DNA of 11,321 nt from Saprospiraceae bacterium (GCA_007134625.1 SLKL01000206.1:1-11321); one strand, 5' to 3'; counted from the stretch's first letter, positions 1 through 8,337 are shown. A program made the numbers and translations. The notes: a model not told the origin generated them from the sequence alone.

Positions 1-175
1 CAACCGATTCGTCAGAGTACTCCGTTGCTCCATCAGGGAGCGTCACTTCATCTTGAATTTTTTCAGATATCTCTTCCGCTGTCTGTTTATTCATAAAATA
101 CAGATTGGCTACCCCAACCAGAATCAGAACAGTGGTCAATCCAATCAGAACGTACATTAATTGCTTATTCCCCAT
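1..175 (-). CDS. small membrane-anchored protein, N-terminal part
   Basis: This partial gene runs off the left edge; 58 codons are visible. Reading the minus strand from the ATG at 175, the product begins MGNKQLMYVLIGLTTVLILV. It has one strong hydrophobic segment at about residues 7-27, followed by a polar, acidic stretch (TAEEISEKIQDEV and beyond). The pattern is that of an N-terminal membrane anchor with a soluble domain, or a long uncleaved signal, whose remainder is outside the window. It starts 31 bases after the stop of the metalloprotease gene on the same strand, with no terminator visible between them, so co-transcription is likely. I do not recognise the family, and the visible part is too short to assign a function. 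The start is supported by the immediate run into a membrane segment; no Shine-Dalgarno sequence is seen, which is normal for this phylum. Confidence 0.6.
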   Translation of the reverse strand, partial: MGNKQLMYVLIGLTTVLILVGVANLYFMNKQTAEEISEKIQDEVTLPDGATEYSDESV

Positions 176-206
176 AATTTGGTAAATGTGATAAAATGCT
201 CAGAAA

Positions 207-3200
207 TCAATGAATTATTATCATTTTTCTGGTACTCTCCCAATTAACGGTACTCAGTCTGTAATAGTGCGTTCCGCTCCATCTTTCGTTCATTTGCAAA
301 AGATAGAAGTTCATTCCCTCTTTTCCTTCAAACTCAAAGGTTTTTAACAATCTACCTGAGGCGTCAAACACTTCCAGGAGTACTTCCTGAGCGTTTGGAA
401 GATGAAATGGAATTTCAGTTTCTCCTGAAAAAGGATTGGGACGGTTTTGGTAAAGTGAATACTGACCGTCTTCAGTCTGATATACTTCACCTGAGCGCAG
501 TACCGGCCGGTAAACAGACCCATCAGCTCCATAGAATTCAGTTGGAAAACGTTGGTTATCAGCTTTAATTGCTATGTCATATCCCTGGCGATTGATACTA
601 CCTGAGGACTTAAAAAGAATGGAGAAAATAGGCGTATTTTCATCGACTCTAATTTCATCAGTATTCCACCACACTATTCTGAGAGCATTTGCTTCTATAT
701 CAAAATACCAGTTATCATCATTAAAATCAGGCAAGTTGGAGATTAATTGGAATTCATCTGAGGTCATTTTTTCAGGAATAGTCAACTCAATTTGAAAGCC
801 ATTGAGCTTCAATTCAGAGTTTACTGATAGAGACCACTGAGAAAAATCGCCCTCGACTGAAGGAGTCTCTATAAGACTGTGCAACTCCAAAGCGGGGCGC
901 ACCCATCTTTGACCTGAGGGGAAATAATCACCGTTAACATCACCAATTCTAACCGTATGCCAATCCTCATTATTGAAACTTTCAGAAATATTATTGTATT
1001 CTGCTTCTTCGGGCCACCCTTCACCAAGTGGATCCTGTGGATTGCTGAATACATGATCAGCCGGAATAAAACGCCAGAATTTTCCGTGGGGGAATTCATC
1101 CCTGATTCCAAGAATATATTGCTGTAAAAGAATTAAATCGACCGTATTTATTTTTCCGTCCATATTGACATCCGCTGCTATCATTCCATAAGGAGCATCA
1201 AGAAGCTGCTGGACAATAAGGTGCTGTTGAATTTTAATCAGATCAAGTGTACTTAATCCGTGTAAATTAGATTCTTCTTTACTGAAAGAAAATTCACTAT
1301 CACTCCCCGGAATAAGAATACTGGAATAATTACCATCGAATCCGGAGTAAACCTGAAATATCCCTTCGTCTGAATCAATAGTAACCTCTACATCAGCCAA
1401 GGGCTCAGAAAAAACTGAGCCGATAAAACCACCTACTGAAAAACCAAAATCGGACAAACAAAATGAAGTGCTCTCTTCAAATCCAAAGTCACCTCCTAAA
1501 ACAATGGTATCGTCTGTTGCAGGGTAGGTCAACAAATAAAATCCTTCATTCCCTTGTTGCCATGGATTCCCGGCAAGGCCATCGCCAAATTCATCATAAA
1601 TGATAAATTCAAAGCAATCATCATCAGCACAGAGGGGGATTTCAATTGTCTGATTACTAAGCCCATCGTAATCACCACCCTCAAATAGCATTTGACCGTT
1701 GTCATCAAAAAGCACCCAACTGATGTCTTCCGGCCAATTGTCAAATTTAATAGTCAACGACACTTCATCCTCACTTTCCGTGACAACAAACTCATATTCA
1801 AAGTCATCATTATTGGGGTTGCTGTCATTCTCTCCATTGGGGTTTTCTGTATATACATAAAAGTCAATGGTGCCCTGAGGAAAAAATATCATTGGCAGAG
1901 TAACGGGCTCCGATCCACCCGTAGAAAGATCTCCTGTCCAGTTCATTGTATTTACTGCACCCCCATTTACTGAGTAATTTATATCAACTGAAGTGAGGGA
2001 ATTGGTACCAAAATTTCGCAAAATGACTACGGGTTCTATATTGGTTTCACAGGAAATAGCTGCAGGATAAATTACACCTGTTATTCCGGCATCGTGATCT
2101 TCCGGACATTCTGTTAAACATCCGGCATTGTGTACATGGTTCCTCATATGATCTCCCGGCTGCGGTCCAAATCCCTCCGCAGGATTAATACCTACTCCAC
2201 CAATCAAATGACAATAGCTCATTATTGTGCCACCATCAGAGGGTATAGGACCATCGCACCCTTCTGAATAACCTGCCTGATGCCCACATCCATCTATACC
2301 TATAGAGTCCGGTAGGTTCCACCAGCAACTATGGGTGTGCCTTGAACCCAGATTATGTCCCATTTCATGAGCAATAACCATCACCGTCCAACTATATACA
2401 GGAATATCCTGATAGCTGGAATTAATGCTGCTAAATGCAACATTCCAAAATTTATTGCCGCAGATATTTTGGATCAGATATGCCACACCTCCACTCGCAT
2501 CGTATGCCACCAAATGTGCAATATCCCCGTTAAAATCACCATCCAGCTCATTCCTGAATTGAGTCAAATAGTCACCCGAGGACGGACCGGAATAAGGACT
2601 CGGACTGTCCCAAACAAGAATTTCACTAACCCTTGACTGAATATCCTCATTTGCAAATAAAAGAAAAACCTGACTAAATGCACCCAACACATATTCTGCT
2701 GCTGCAGTAACAGATCCCTTATCATCGTAAATATCTTCTTCAACCTCCACATATACATTCACACAATTATCAATACCGGCACTTCTTGTTCCAGTTGGGG
2801 CATCCGACCCAATAGCATGAAATTCAGCATTAAAATGGCATTGAAAATCATTCAACACTTTTAAGTCTTGATGTTCGTAAATGATGTGTTTGCTATTTGG
2901 ATTATTATCTATAGCACCCAAGGTATAATTTTTTCCATCTAAAGAAATAAATGCCATGATTTCATTATTCAAAACACTGAAACTAACCATTGACTCTGGT
3001 CGGTCTTTAACAACACCCCAAAAATATCTGGCAGTCAAATCCCTTAAGGGTCTGTCCGGAACTGAGCTACTTAAAATCCGTGTTTCGCCTGAAAAAATGT
3101 TAATTTCTTTTAATTGCAGGGTAATTAACTTATCTGAAGAAAGTGGTAACCTGACTTGAATTATCTTTTGATTATCATTTAAAATTTTGAAATGGACATC

Positions 3201-3422
3201 TTCTTTTATAGATAAGATAGTGCCACTGGTAAGTACTTCTTCAAAATCATTGATAAGGGTTGATCCATCCTCCCTTGACTCAAAAGGTGAATAAACAGCA
3301 TTTCTATCGTATTCTGTTTGATCAGGAGAAAAGTTGATTTGTTTTAAAAAATCCTGAGAATGAAGATCGAAAATAAATAAACACAGTAATACTAGAGTAA
3401 AAGAGAGCTTTTTGGCTGACAT
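207..3422 (-). CDS. secreted M12B-like zinc metalloprotease with dockerin and T9SS type A sorting domain
   Basis: Predicted secreted zinc endopeptidase of 1071 residues. The start at 3422 (MSAKKLSFTLVLLCLFIF) gives a compact signal peptide; an in-frame ATG six codons upstream overlaps a promoter-like box and is less likely. Order of parts: signal peptide 1-23; propeptide to about 215; reprolysin-like catalytic domain about 220-438, with zinc motif HEMGHNLGSRH at 352-362 (His352, His356, His362; catalytic Glu353) and Met-turn GGTIMSYC near Met401; CARDB-like Ig domain about 441-547; a domain with a DEFGDG motif about 550-657; a carboxypeptidase-regulatory-like segment about 660-715; a dockerin block about 720-830 with a good calcium loop (DVNMDGKINTVD); a cohesin-like beta domain about 860-952; and a type A T9SS sorting domain from about 986 (YSLYQNRPNPF) to the end. 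All catalytic residues are present. The likely site of action is the cell surface or medium, after export by Sec and then T9SS. The peptide substrate cannot be inferred. It is divergent from the lectin adhesin gene. Confidence 0.9.
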   Translation of the reverse strand: MSAKKLSFTLVLLCLFIFDLHSQDFLKQINFSPDQTEYDRNAVYSPFESREDGSTLINDFEEVLTSGTILSIKEDVHFKILNDNQKIIQVRLPLSSDKLITLQLKEINIFSGETRILSSSVPDRPLRDLTARYFWGVVKDRPESMVSFSVLNNEIMAFISLDGKNYTLGAIDNNPNSKHIIYEHQDLKVLNDFQCHFNAEFHAIGSDAPTGTRSAGIDNCVNVYVEVEEDIYDDKGSVTAAAEYVLGAFSQVFLLFANEDIQSRVSEILVWDSPSPYSGPSSGDYLTQFRNELDGDFNGDIAHLVAYDASGGVAYLIQNICGNKFWNVAFSSINSSYQDIPVYSWTVMVIAHEMGHNLGSRHTHSCWWNLPDSIGIDGCGHQAGYSEGCDGPIPSDGGTIMSYCHLIGGVGINPAEGFGPQPGDHMRNHVHNAGCLTECPEDHDAGITGVIYPAAISCETNIEPVVILRNFGTNSLTSVDINYSVNGGAVNTMNWTGDLSTGGSEPVTLPMIFFPQGTIDFYVYTENPNGENDSNPNNDDFEYEFVVTESEDEVSLTIKFDNWPEDISWVLFDDNGQMLFEGGDYDGLSNQTIEIPLCADDDCFEFIIYDEFGDGLAGNPWQQGNEGFYLLTYPATDDTIVLGGDFGFEESTSFCLSDFGFSVGGFIGSVFSEPLADVEVTIDSDEGIFQVYSGFDGNYSSILIPGSDSEFSFSKEESNLHGLSTLDLIKIQQHLIVQQLLDAPYGMIAADVNMDGKINTVDLILLQQYILGIRDEFPHGKFWRFIPADHVFSNPQDPLGEGWPEEAEYNNISESFNNEDWHTVRIGDVNGDYFPSGQRWVRPALELHSLIETPSVEGDFSQWSLSVNSELKLNGFQIELTIPEKMTSDEFQLISNLPDFNDDNWYFDIEANALRIVWWNTDEIRVDENTPIFSILFKSSGSINRQGYDIAIKADNQRFPTEFYGADGSVYRPVLRSGEVYQTEDGQYSLYQNRPNPFSGETEIPFHLPNAQEVLLEVFDASGRLLKTFEFEGKEGMNFYLLQMNERWSGTHYYRLSTVNWESTRKMIIIH

Positions 3423-3437
3423 AATTAGCATTTGTTG

Positions 3438-3470
3438 CAAATGTATTAGACTTATCGAATTTTATTCAAA
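3438..3470 (-). promoter_or_regulatory. Bacteroidota-type promoter for the metalloprotease gene
   Basis: On the minus strand TTTG (3467-3470), 21 bases, then TACATTTG (3438-3445) match the Bacteroidota sigma-ABfr consensus (TTTG near -33, TAnnTTTG near -7). Transcription would begin near 3431, about 9 bases before the ATG at 3422. This argues against starts at 3440 or 3431. The region is AT-rich, and a second TAnnTTTG match (TAAATTTG) lies upstream with a poorer -33 box. Confidence 0.45.
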
Positions 3471-3526
3471 TTTAAAATTCTTTTCCTGTCCAAATGGTTT
3501 TCAATAAGTTACAAATTTACTAATGT

Positions 3527-3558
3527 TTTGGAAAAAGCGTCTAAACACTTTAATTTTG
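3527..3558 (+). promoter_or_regulatory. Bacteroidota-type promoter for the lectin adhesin gene
   Basis: TTTG (3527-3530), 20 bases, then TAATTTTG (3551-3558) match both boxes of the Bacteroidota vegetative promoter. Transcription would begin near 3565, 12 bases before the ATG at 3577. The ATG at 3523 lies upstream of the -33 box and would not be in this transcript. Confidence 0.5.
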
Positions 3559-3576
3559 TTAATCACAAATTCAATT

Positions 3577-6500
3577 ATGCTTAAGTCGTCATTAATTGTT
3601 TTCTCCTTTTTTGCTTATGTGAGCACCTTATTTGCTGGTGACACTGCTTGCAATTCCACTTCATTGAATACAGATATGTTGCAGTTTGAGCAAGTAACAA
3701 TTGGAGTGAGTGGTTCAGCTGTTGATGATCCAACTTGCGGAGATTTTCATGGAGCTGATGAATGGTTTTCCTTCACCGCACCTACTGGAGGAGATGTTGC
3801 CATACAATTACTTGAAGGAAGTATAACGAATGCTGCATTTGCCTTGTATTCAGGAACTTGTAGTAGTTTGGAGGAAATTCATTGCGTAAATGATTATCTG
3901 TGTGGTACCGAACAAATGCCTGCCTGGTTTTTTGAAGATCTGGAACCGGGAGCAACTTACTATCTGAGAATTTGGAATGAGGATGGACCTATACCCGGAA
4001 CAGTTCAATTGAGGATTGCTCATCCCTCGGGAAATCCATATGTTACCACAGGTTCAGCTACAAATATAGCCTTTGAGGGATACAGTAATTGCATCCAATT
4101 AACAGCAGCCCAGTTTAATCAAGCAGGATGTGCGTGGTATCCTGAGCAGGTGGACTTCAGCCAAGCTTTCGAGCATAGCTTTAATCTTTATCTGGGAGAT
4201 ATTCAGGGACAAGCCGGAGCGGACGGTATGGCGATCATTTATCAAATCAACGGCATACCGATTTGCGGTATAGCAGGAGGAGGTATAGGTTATATGGGTA
4301 TTCCGAATTCATGGGCAATAGAATTTGATACTTATTATAATGACCCCCCTTTTATTGATCTTGTTGAAGATCATACTGCAATTAGCATCAATGGGGATCT
4401 TTACTTCCACCCTTCAGGTCCTGTTGGACTAGGATTTATTAGCGATGGAGAATTTCACGATGTGATTGTGAGTTGGGAACCTGCAAGTCAACTATTTAGA
4501 GTCTGGTTTGATGGTGAGTTGGTCCACGACTTAAATTATGATATCATCAATGAGGTGTTTGGTGGTGAAACTATGGTATGGTGGGGGGTGTCTGCCTCAA
4601 CCGGGGGAGCATTCAACCAACATGTTCTTTGTTTTGATAATCTGGAAATTGAAAATTTAGTCAATGTCCAAACAACAGTTGAAATGACCGTCTGTGAGAA
4701 TGAGCCTGTATTTTTAGCCGGTGATTTTCAAACTGAGCCCGGCCTTTACTTTGATTACTATCCTGCATTTAATGGTTGCGATAGTATTGTTGCTACTCAT
4801 TTAATGCATCATCCCACTTATGATCCTGTCATTCTGGAGGAAGTGATTTGTCCGGGTGACACCTATCTCTTTCATGGTATTCCGGTTTCTGAAAGTGGGA
4901 TATACGAAGCATATCTTACAGATCAATTTGGATGTGATAGTCTGGTAATTCTGGAGGCTACCGTACCTTTTATTGAAGTTTACCTTGAAGATAATGGTCC
5001 ATTAACATGTGCTCGGGAAATAGTTACTATTGAGGCTCTTATCGAAACAGATGCGGATGACGTAATAATTGATTGGGTCAGTTTTGGAGGAAATATTATC
5101 TCAGGAAACGGTACTACCTCAATTGAAGTAAATCAAGCCGGAGTTTATGTAGCTGAGGTATTTTTCGAAAAAAATGGTATTTTTTGCGGTCCACATACTT
5201 ATGAAATTCAGATAGAAGAGTTTCACATATATCCATTCGGTGAAATCGAAGTAACAGGTGAACTTGGTTGTAGTGAAGAAACAGTCATTCTTGATGGCAG
5301 CAGTAGTCAGAATGCAGATGACTATAACTGGTCCACAAATGAAGGAAATATTATTGACCAAAGTCAGCCATGGCTGATAGAGGTGGATGCTCCGGGAATT
5401 TATCAACTTGACTTAATCAATTCTTTTAGTTCCTGCACTACTACTATTGAAATTGAAGTTGATCCGCCACCGGGTGCACCAATTGCAGCCATTGTTGTAT
5501 TGGACACGGCTTCATGTGGAAATCCTATTACAATACTCAGTGCAGAGGGCTCATCTGTTTCAAATGATATAACTTACTTATGGACAGTCGATAATGGAGA
5601 AATCATCAGTGATTCTACAATTTTTGAATTTGAAGTGTTAAATGGAGATATAGTATATCTCACGGTAACGGATACTACTAATAACTGTCAATCAACTGCT
5701 TCTCTTGTGCTACCATTTGATAACAGCTTCCCCCATTTTACCTTGCATTCATCCGGAGAATTAAACTGTAGCGTTGATGAAGTTGAAATTACCTTGGACA
5801 TCCAAGGAGAATTTTCAGGGGATTTATTTTTTCAATGGTATGATGAAGATGGATTTGTAAAATCCGACACCGGTCAATCTTTCCTGCTTACAGAGAACCC
5901 CGGCTGGTATTATTTGGAGATCTCTGAAATAACCGAAAGATGTATTTTTCAGGACTCAATAGAGGTTTTATCAAACTTTGAAACACCTGAAGTTTCTCTT
6001 ATCGATCCCGACGACATGGATTGTTTAACTGATACTTTATTTTTAGAAGCAGTAGTGTCAATACCTGATTCTGTTTTAAATTATCATTGGCAGGGACCTG
6101 AAGATGGATTTGTGGAAGATGGCGACGGGCAGCAAATCCTTTTGTTTGAACCCGGACATTATATTCTTGAGGTAGTTCATCAAATCAGTCATTGCTCAAG
6201 TGCAGATTCGATCGTGATTAATGATCTTAGAGAGCTGCCAGAGTTTGAGATGCCTGACTCCATTGTATTGAATTGCCTATACCGTAACATTTTGATCGAG
6301 CCTGAAATCATCTATCCAACTGATGAGTCGGACCTAAATTTTCAATGGTTTGAAGCGGGCGATGCACAACCATTTTCGCTGGAAAAGCCACAGTGGTTCA
6401 CCAATCCCGGCAATTACCGCTTTACAGTACTAAATGAAAGTAATTACTGCGAAAGCACCGCTTATCTTTATGTAGGTATTGACACCTTATCACCTGAAAT

Positions 6501-8283
6501 AGAACTTATAGCACCTGATTTATTGAATTGCGAAAATCAAACTGATCGAATTAGTGTAAATGAATTAAGTCAGGCCGAAAACATTAATTTTAGCTGGTTT
6601 GATTCTGATATGACGGAATTACAGTCCGGTAATAGCTCTGATTTAGAAGTATCTTCATCAGGATGGTATTATGTTTATGCGGAAAATTTAATTAATGCTT
6701 GTGCAGCAAGTGATTCTATATTGGTAGAAGAAGATTTCAGTATTCCTGCTGGTAATTTGAGTATTGATCCCGAACATATAAATTGCCTGAACCCTGAGGT
6801 TGAGCTTACTTTTGAGCCCGATATTTTGATCGATTCGCTCTCTTTGCAATGGAGTTTTCCGGATGGCTCTACTGTTAATCAAGAACATTTGCCTTATTCT
6901 ATTTACTCAGGTGTTGGCGGGTGGATTCAGTTAGAGGTCACACATCCCATAAGTAAATGTACTTTTACCCAAGAGATAGAAATTTCGGCTTTTTTAAACC
7001 AGCCAATCATTGATTTAGACCTTTCAGCTGAAGTACTCACCTGTGATATCGAAAATGTAAATGCCTTATTTGAGGTTGAAGGAAATATTGATGATTTGAT
7101 AGTTGACTTCATTGATTCAGAGGGTGTACAGACCACCTTCTTTTCTGGAATGGGTGAATTTTTAATCACTGAACCGGATGTTTTTCAAATCATCGCTACT
7201 GATACTCTTTCATGGTGTACAGATACCCTGGAATTTGAAATCACCCAAAATCGCGAATTTCCTCAGATAGATTTAGTTCCTTTTGAACATCTGAGCTGTA
7301 GAAACACTGAAACTACTTTACAGATCGAGGGAGACTTTGACAACATTGAAGTAGAGATTGAGTGGTTTAAAAACGGGGAATCGATTTCGTCTGACGCTTC
7401 ATTTTTAGCTGAAAATCCTGGAGTGTTTGAAGTTTTAGTAAAAAACTCAGAAAATGGTTGCATCAGTAGAATAAATCTGGAATTGGACTATTTGGGTACG
7501 CCGATAACATCCATAGAATTATCCAAATTTGAGGTAGATTGCGAAGGTGAAAATGGAGCAATTTTTATCGAAAATATTGAAGGCGGCACTCATCCTATTA
7601 ATTTGTTTGTCAACAACGAGCAAGTGGAGGTTAATGAGAAAATAGATTCATTGCCGTCCGGAGAATACGAGTTGCAATGGATAGATAGCCTTGGTTGTCA
7701 ATGGACAGAAAAATTAATTTTAGAAGAACCGGTTCAACTCAAAGGCGATATACCTCCATTGTATCAAGTTGACGAGGGTGATGCCGTGGAATTAAGAACT
7801 GAGATCAATAAAGATGAAAGTGAGTTGGTGTCTATAGTCTGGGAGCCTGAATTATTTCTGGATTGCAGTTGGTGTTTATACCCGATGTCGAGACCTGAAT
7901 ACAGTTTAGATTATCAATTGTGGATTAAAGATCGAATAGGTTGTGAGCTACTGCTGACTACAAGAGTGGAATTGAATATCAGGCGAGATGTTTACATCCC
8001 CAATGCTTTTAGTCCCGGAAATCGAGACGGTTTAAATGACTACTTTTTCCCCTTGAGTAGAGAAGGTAGGATTGCCGAGATTAACTTATTTCAGGTATTT
8101 GATCGCTGGGGCGAAAAGGTATTCTCTGTTGAAAATATACCCCCTGATAAAGAAGAAAATGGTTGGGATGGTACTTTTTCTGGAGAGTTGGTGAATCCGG
8201 CAGTTTTTATTTATCTCATAAAAATAGAATGGGTAGATGGGGAAACTAGCCTTCACAGTGGTGAAATCAATTTGATACACTAG
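3577..8283 (+). CDS. giant L-type lectin adhesin with Ig-like repeats and T9SS type B sorting domain
   Basis: Predicted surface or secreted adhesin of 1568 residues. The start at 3577 gives a clean signal peptide (MLKSSLIVFSFFAYVSTLFA); the longer frame from 3523 would add 18 residues and place the ATG upstream of the promoter boxes. Order of parts: signal peptide 1-20; a pre-peptidase C-terminal-like beta domain about 22-150 (DEWFSFTAP, TYYLRIWNEDG); an L-type, legume-like lectin domain about 152-362, with the family's GADGMAIIYQ strand, GGGIGYMGIPNSWAIEFDTY core and a metal-site-like Asp/His region; two short modules ending GCDS at about 372-466; eleven Ig-like repeats of 81-87 residues from about 476; a final Ig-like domain with a CSWC element; and a type B sorting domain from about residue 1470 (VYIPNAFSPGNRDGLND) to the end. 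Type B domains are known T9SS cargo signals, shared with gliding adhesins. The lectin domain suggests glycan binding; the ligand is unknown. The repeats probably act as a stalk. Confidence 0.9.
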   Translation: MLKSSLIVFSFFAYVSTLFAGDTACNSTSLNTDMLQFEQVTIGVSGSAVDDPTCGDFHGADEWFSFTAPTGGDVAIQLLEGSITNAAFALYSGTCSSLEEIHCVNDYLCGTEQMPAWFFEDLEPGATYYLRIWNEDGPIPGTVQLRIAHPSGNPYVTTGSATNIAFEGYSNCIQLTAAQFNQAGCAWYPEQVDFSQAFEHSFNLYLGDIQGQAGADGMAIIYQINGIPICGIAGGGIGYMGIPNSWAIEFDTYYNDPPFIDLVEDHTAISINGDLYFHPSGPVGLGFISDGEFHDVIVSWEPASQLFRVWFDGELVHDLNYDIINEVFGGETMVWWGVSASTGGAFNQHVLCFDNLEIENLVNVQTTVEMTVCENEPVFLAGDFQTEPGLYFDYYPAFNGCDSIVATHLMHHPTYDPVILEEVICPGDTYLFHGIPVSESGIYEAYLTDQFGCDSLVILEATVPFIEVYLEDNGPLTCAREIVTIEALIETDADDVIIDWVSFGGNIISGNGTTSIEVNQAGVYVAEVFFEKNGIFCGPHTYEIQIEEFHIYPFGEIEVTGELGCSEETVILDGSSSQNADDYNWSTNEGNIIDQSQPWLIEVDAPGIYQLDLINSFSSCTTTIEIEVDPPPGAPIAAIVVLDTASCGNPITILSAEGSSVSNDITYLWTVDNGEIISDSTIFEFEVLNGDIVYLTVTDTTNNCQSTASLVLPFDNSFPHFTLHSSGELNCSVDEVEITLDIQGEFSGDLFFQWYDEDGFVKSDTGQSFLLTENPGWYYLEISEITERCIFQDSIEVLSNFETPEVSLIDPDDMDCLTDTLFLEAVVSIPDSVLNYHWQGPEDGFVEDGDGQQILLFEPGHYILEVVHQISHCSSADSIVINDLRELPEFEMPDSIVLNCLYRNILIEPEIIYPTDESDLNFQWFEAGDAQPFSLEKPQWFTNPGNYRFTVLNESNYCESTAYLYVGIDTLSPEIELIAPDLLNCENQTDRISVNELSQAENINFSWFDSDMTELQSGNSSDLEVSSSGWYYVYAENLINACAASDSILVEEDFSIPAGNLSIDPEHINCLNPEVELTFEPDILIDSLSLQWSFPDGSTVNQEHLPYSIYSGVGGWIQLEVTHPISKCTFTQEIEISAFLNQPIIDLDLSAEVLTCDIENVNALFEVEGNIDDLIVDFIDSEGVQTTFFSGMGEFLITEPDVFQIIATDTLSWCTDTLEFEITQNREFPQIDLVPFEHLSCRNTETTLQIEGDFDNIEVEIEWFKNGESISSDASFLAENPGVFEVLVKNSENGCISRINLELDYLGTPITSIELSKFEVDCEGENGAIFIENIEGGTHPINLFVNNEQVEVNEKIDSLPSGEYELQWIDSLGCQWTEKLILEEPVQLKGDIPPLYQVDEGDAVELRTEINKDESELVSIVWEPELFLDCSWCLYPMSRPEYSLDYQLWIKDRIGCELLLTTRVELNIRRDVYIPNAFSPGNRDGLNDYFFPLSREGRIAEINLFQVFDRWGEKVFSVENIPPDKEENGWDGTFSGELVNPAVFIYLIKIEWVDGETSLHSGEINLIH
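4690..4974 (+). repeat. two 'C..GD..F.G....G.Y...GCDS' modules in the adhesin
   Basis: Two consecutive modules of about 45-50 residues share a pattern: a Cys, an Asp followed by Phe or Tyr, Gly-(Leu/Ile)-Tyr, and a closing GCDS. The first reads TVCENEPVFLAGDF and ends NGCDSIV; the second reads VICPGDTYLFHG and ends FGCDSLV. The pattern is common in Bacteroidota surface proteins. They join the lectin domain to the Ig-like stalk. The unit edges are approximate. Confidence 0.7.
5002..7740 (+). repeat. eleven Cys-anchored Ig-like repeats of about 85 residues in the adhesin
   Basis: A protein-level repeat is marked by a hydrophobic-x-Cys triplet at 5002 (LTC), 5263 (LGC), 5509 (ASC), 5761 (LNC), 6016 (MDC), 6268 (LNC), 6523 (LNC), 6778 (INC), 7036 (LTC), 7291 (LSC) and 7534 (VDC). 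Intervals are 261, 246, 252, 255, 252, 255, 255, 258, 255 and 243 bases. Within most units the order is Cys, a beta strand, a Trp strand (such as FQWYDEDG or LQWSFPDG), a Gly-(Trp or His)-(Tyr or Ile) strand, and a second Cys before an S-I-V strand. The final unit is SprB-repeat-like (ENGAIFIENIEGGTHPI). DNA identity between units looks low, so this is an old array. Confidence 0.8.
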
Positions 8284-8306
8284 AGCGTTACTTTTGAGGA
8301 TTTAGG

Positions 8307-8337
8307 TTGGATTTTCGTTCTTAAATGATTATCTTTG
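8307..8337 (+). promoter_or_regulatory. Bacteroidota-type promoter for the lipoprotein gene
   Basis: TTG (8307-8309), 20 bases, then TATCTTTG (8330-8337) give a full match to the -7 box and a three-base match to the -33 box. Transcription would begin near 8344, leaving a leader of about 26 bases before the ATG at 8370. This implies that the lipoprotein is transcribed separately from the adhesin gene ending at 8283. Confidence 0.5.

Noticed and set aside
720..1290. A cellulosome-type assembly, suggested by the dockerin
   Set aside because: There is no scaffoldin and no glycoside hydrolase in the window. Single dockerin modules are common in secreted Bacteroidota proteins that have no cellulosome.
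574..2636. Several open frames of 67-93 codons on the plus strand within the metalloprotease gene
   Set aside because: All are antisense to conserved protease domains, including the zinc motif region, and show no recognisable protein features.
3523..3576. An 18-residue N-terminal extension of the adhesin
   Set aside because: Its ATG lies upstream of the -33 box of the best promoter. The extension precedes a second Met that itself starts a normal signal peptide.
5119..5406. A 95-codon open frame on the minus strand inside the adhesin gene
   Set aside because: It lies fully antisense to a well-supported coding region, has no signal or domain pattern, and its composition is what the reverse strand of AT-rich coding DNA gives.
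5002..7740. A CRISPR or DNA tandem-repeat array, suggested by the 255-base periodicity
   Set aside because: The period is in the protein only. The DNA units are diverged, in frame, and lack identical direct repeats and spacers.
8284..8306. A terminator after the adhesin gene
   Set aside because: No GC-rich hairpin followed by a T tract is visible in the short gap. The T-rich stretches there have no matching stem.
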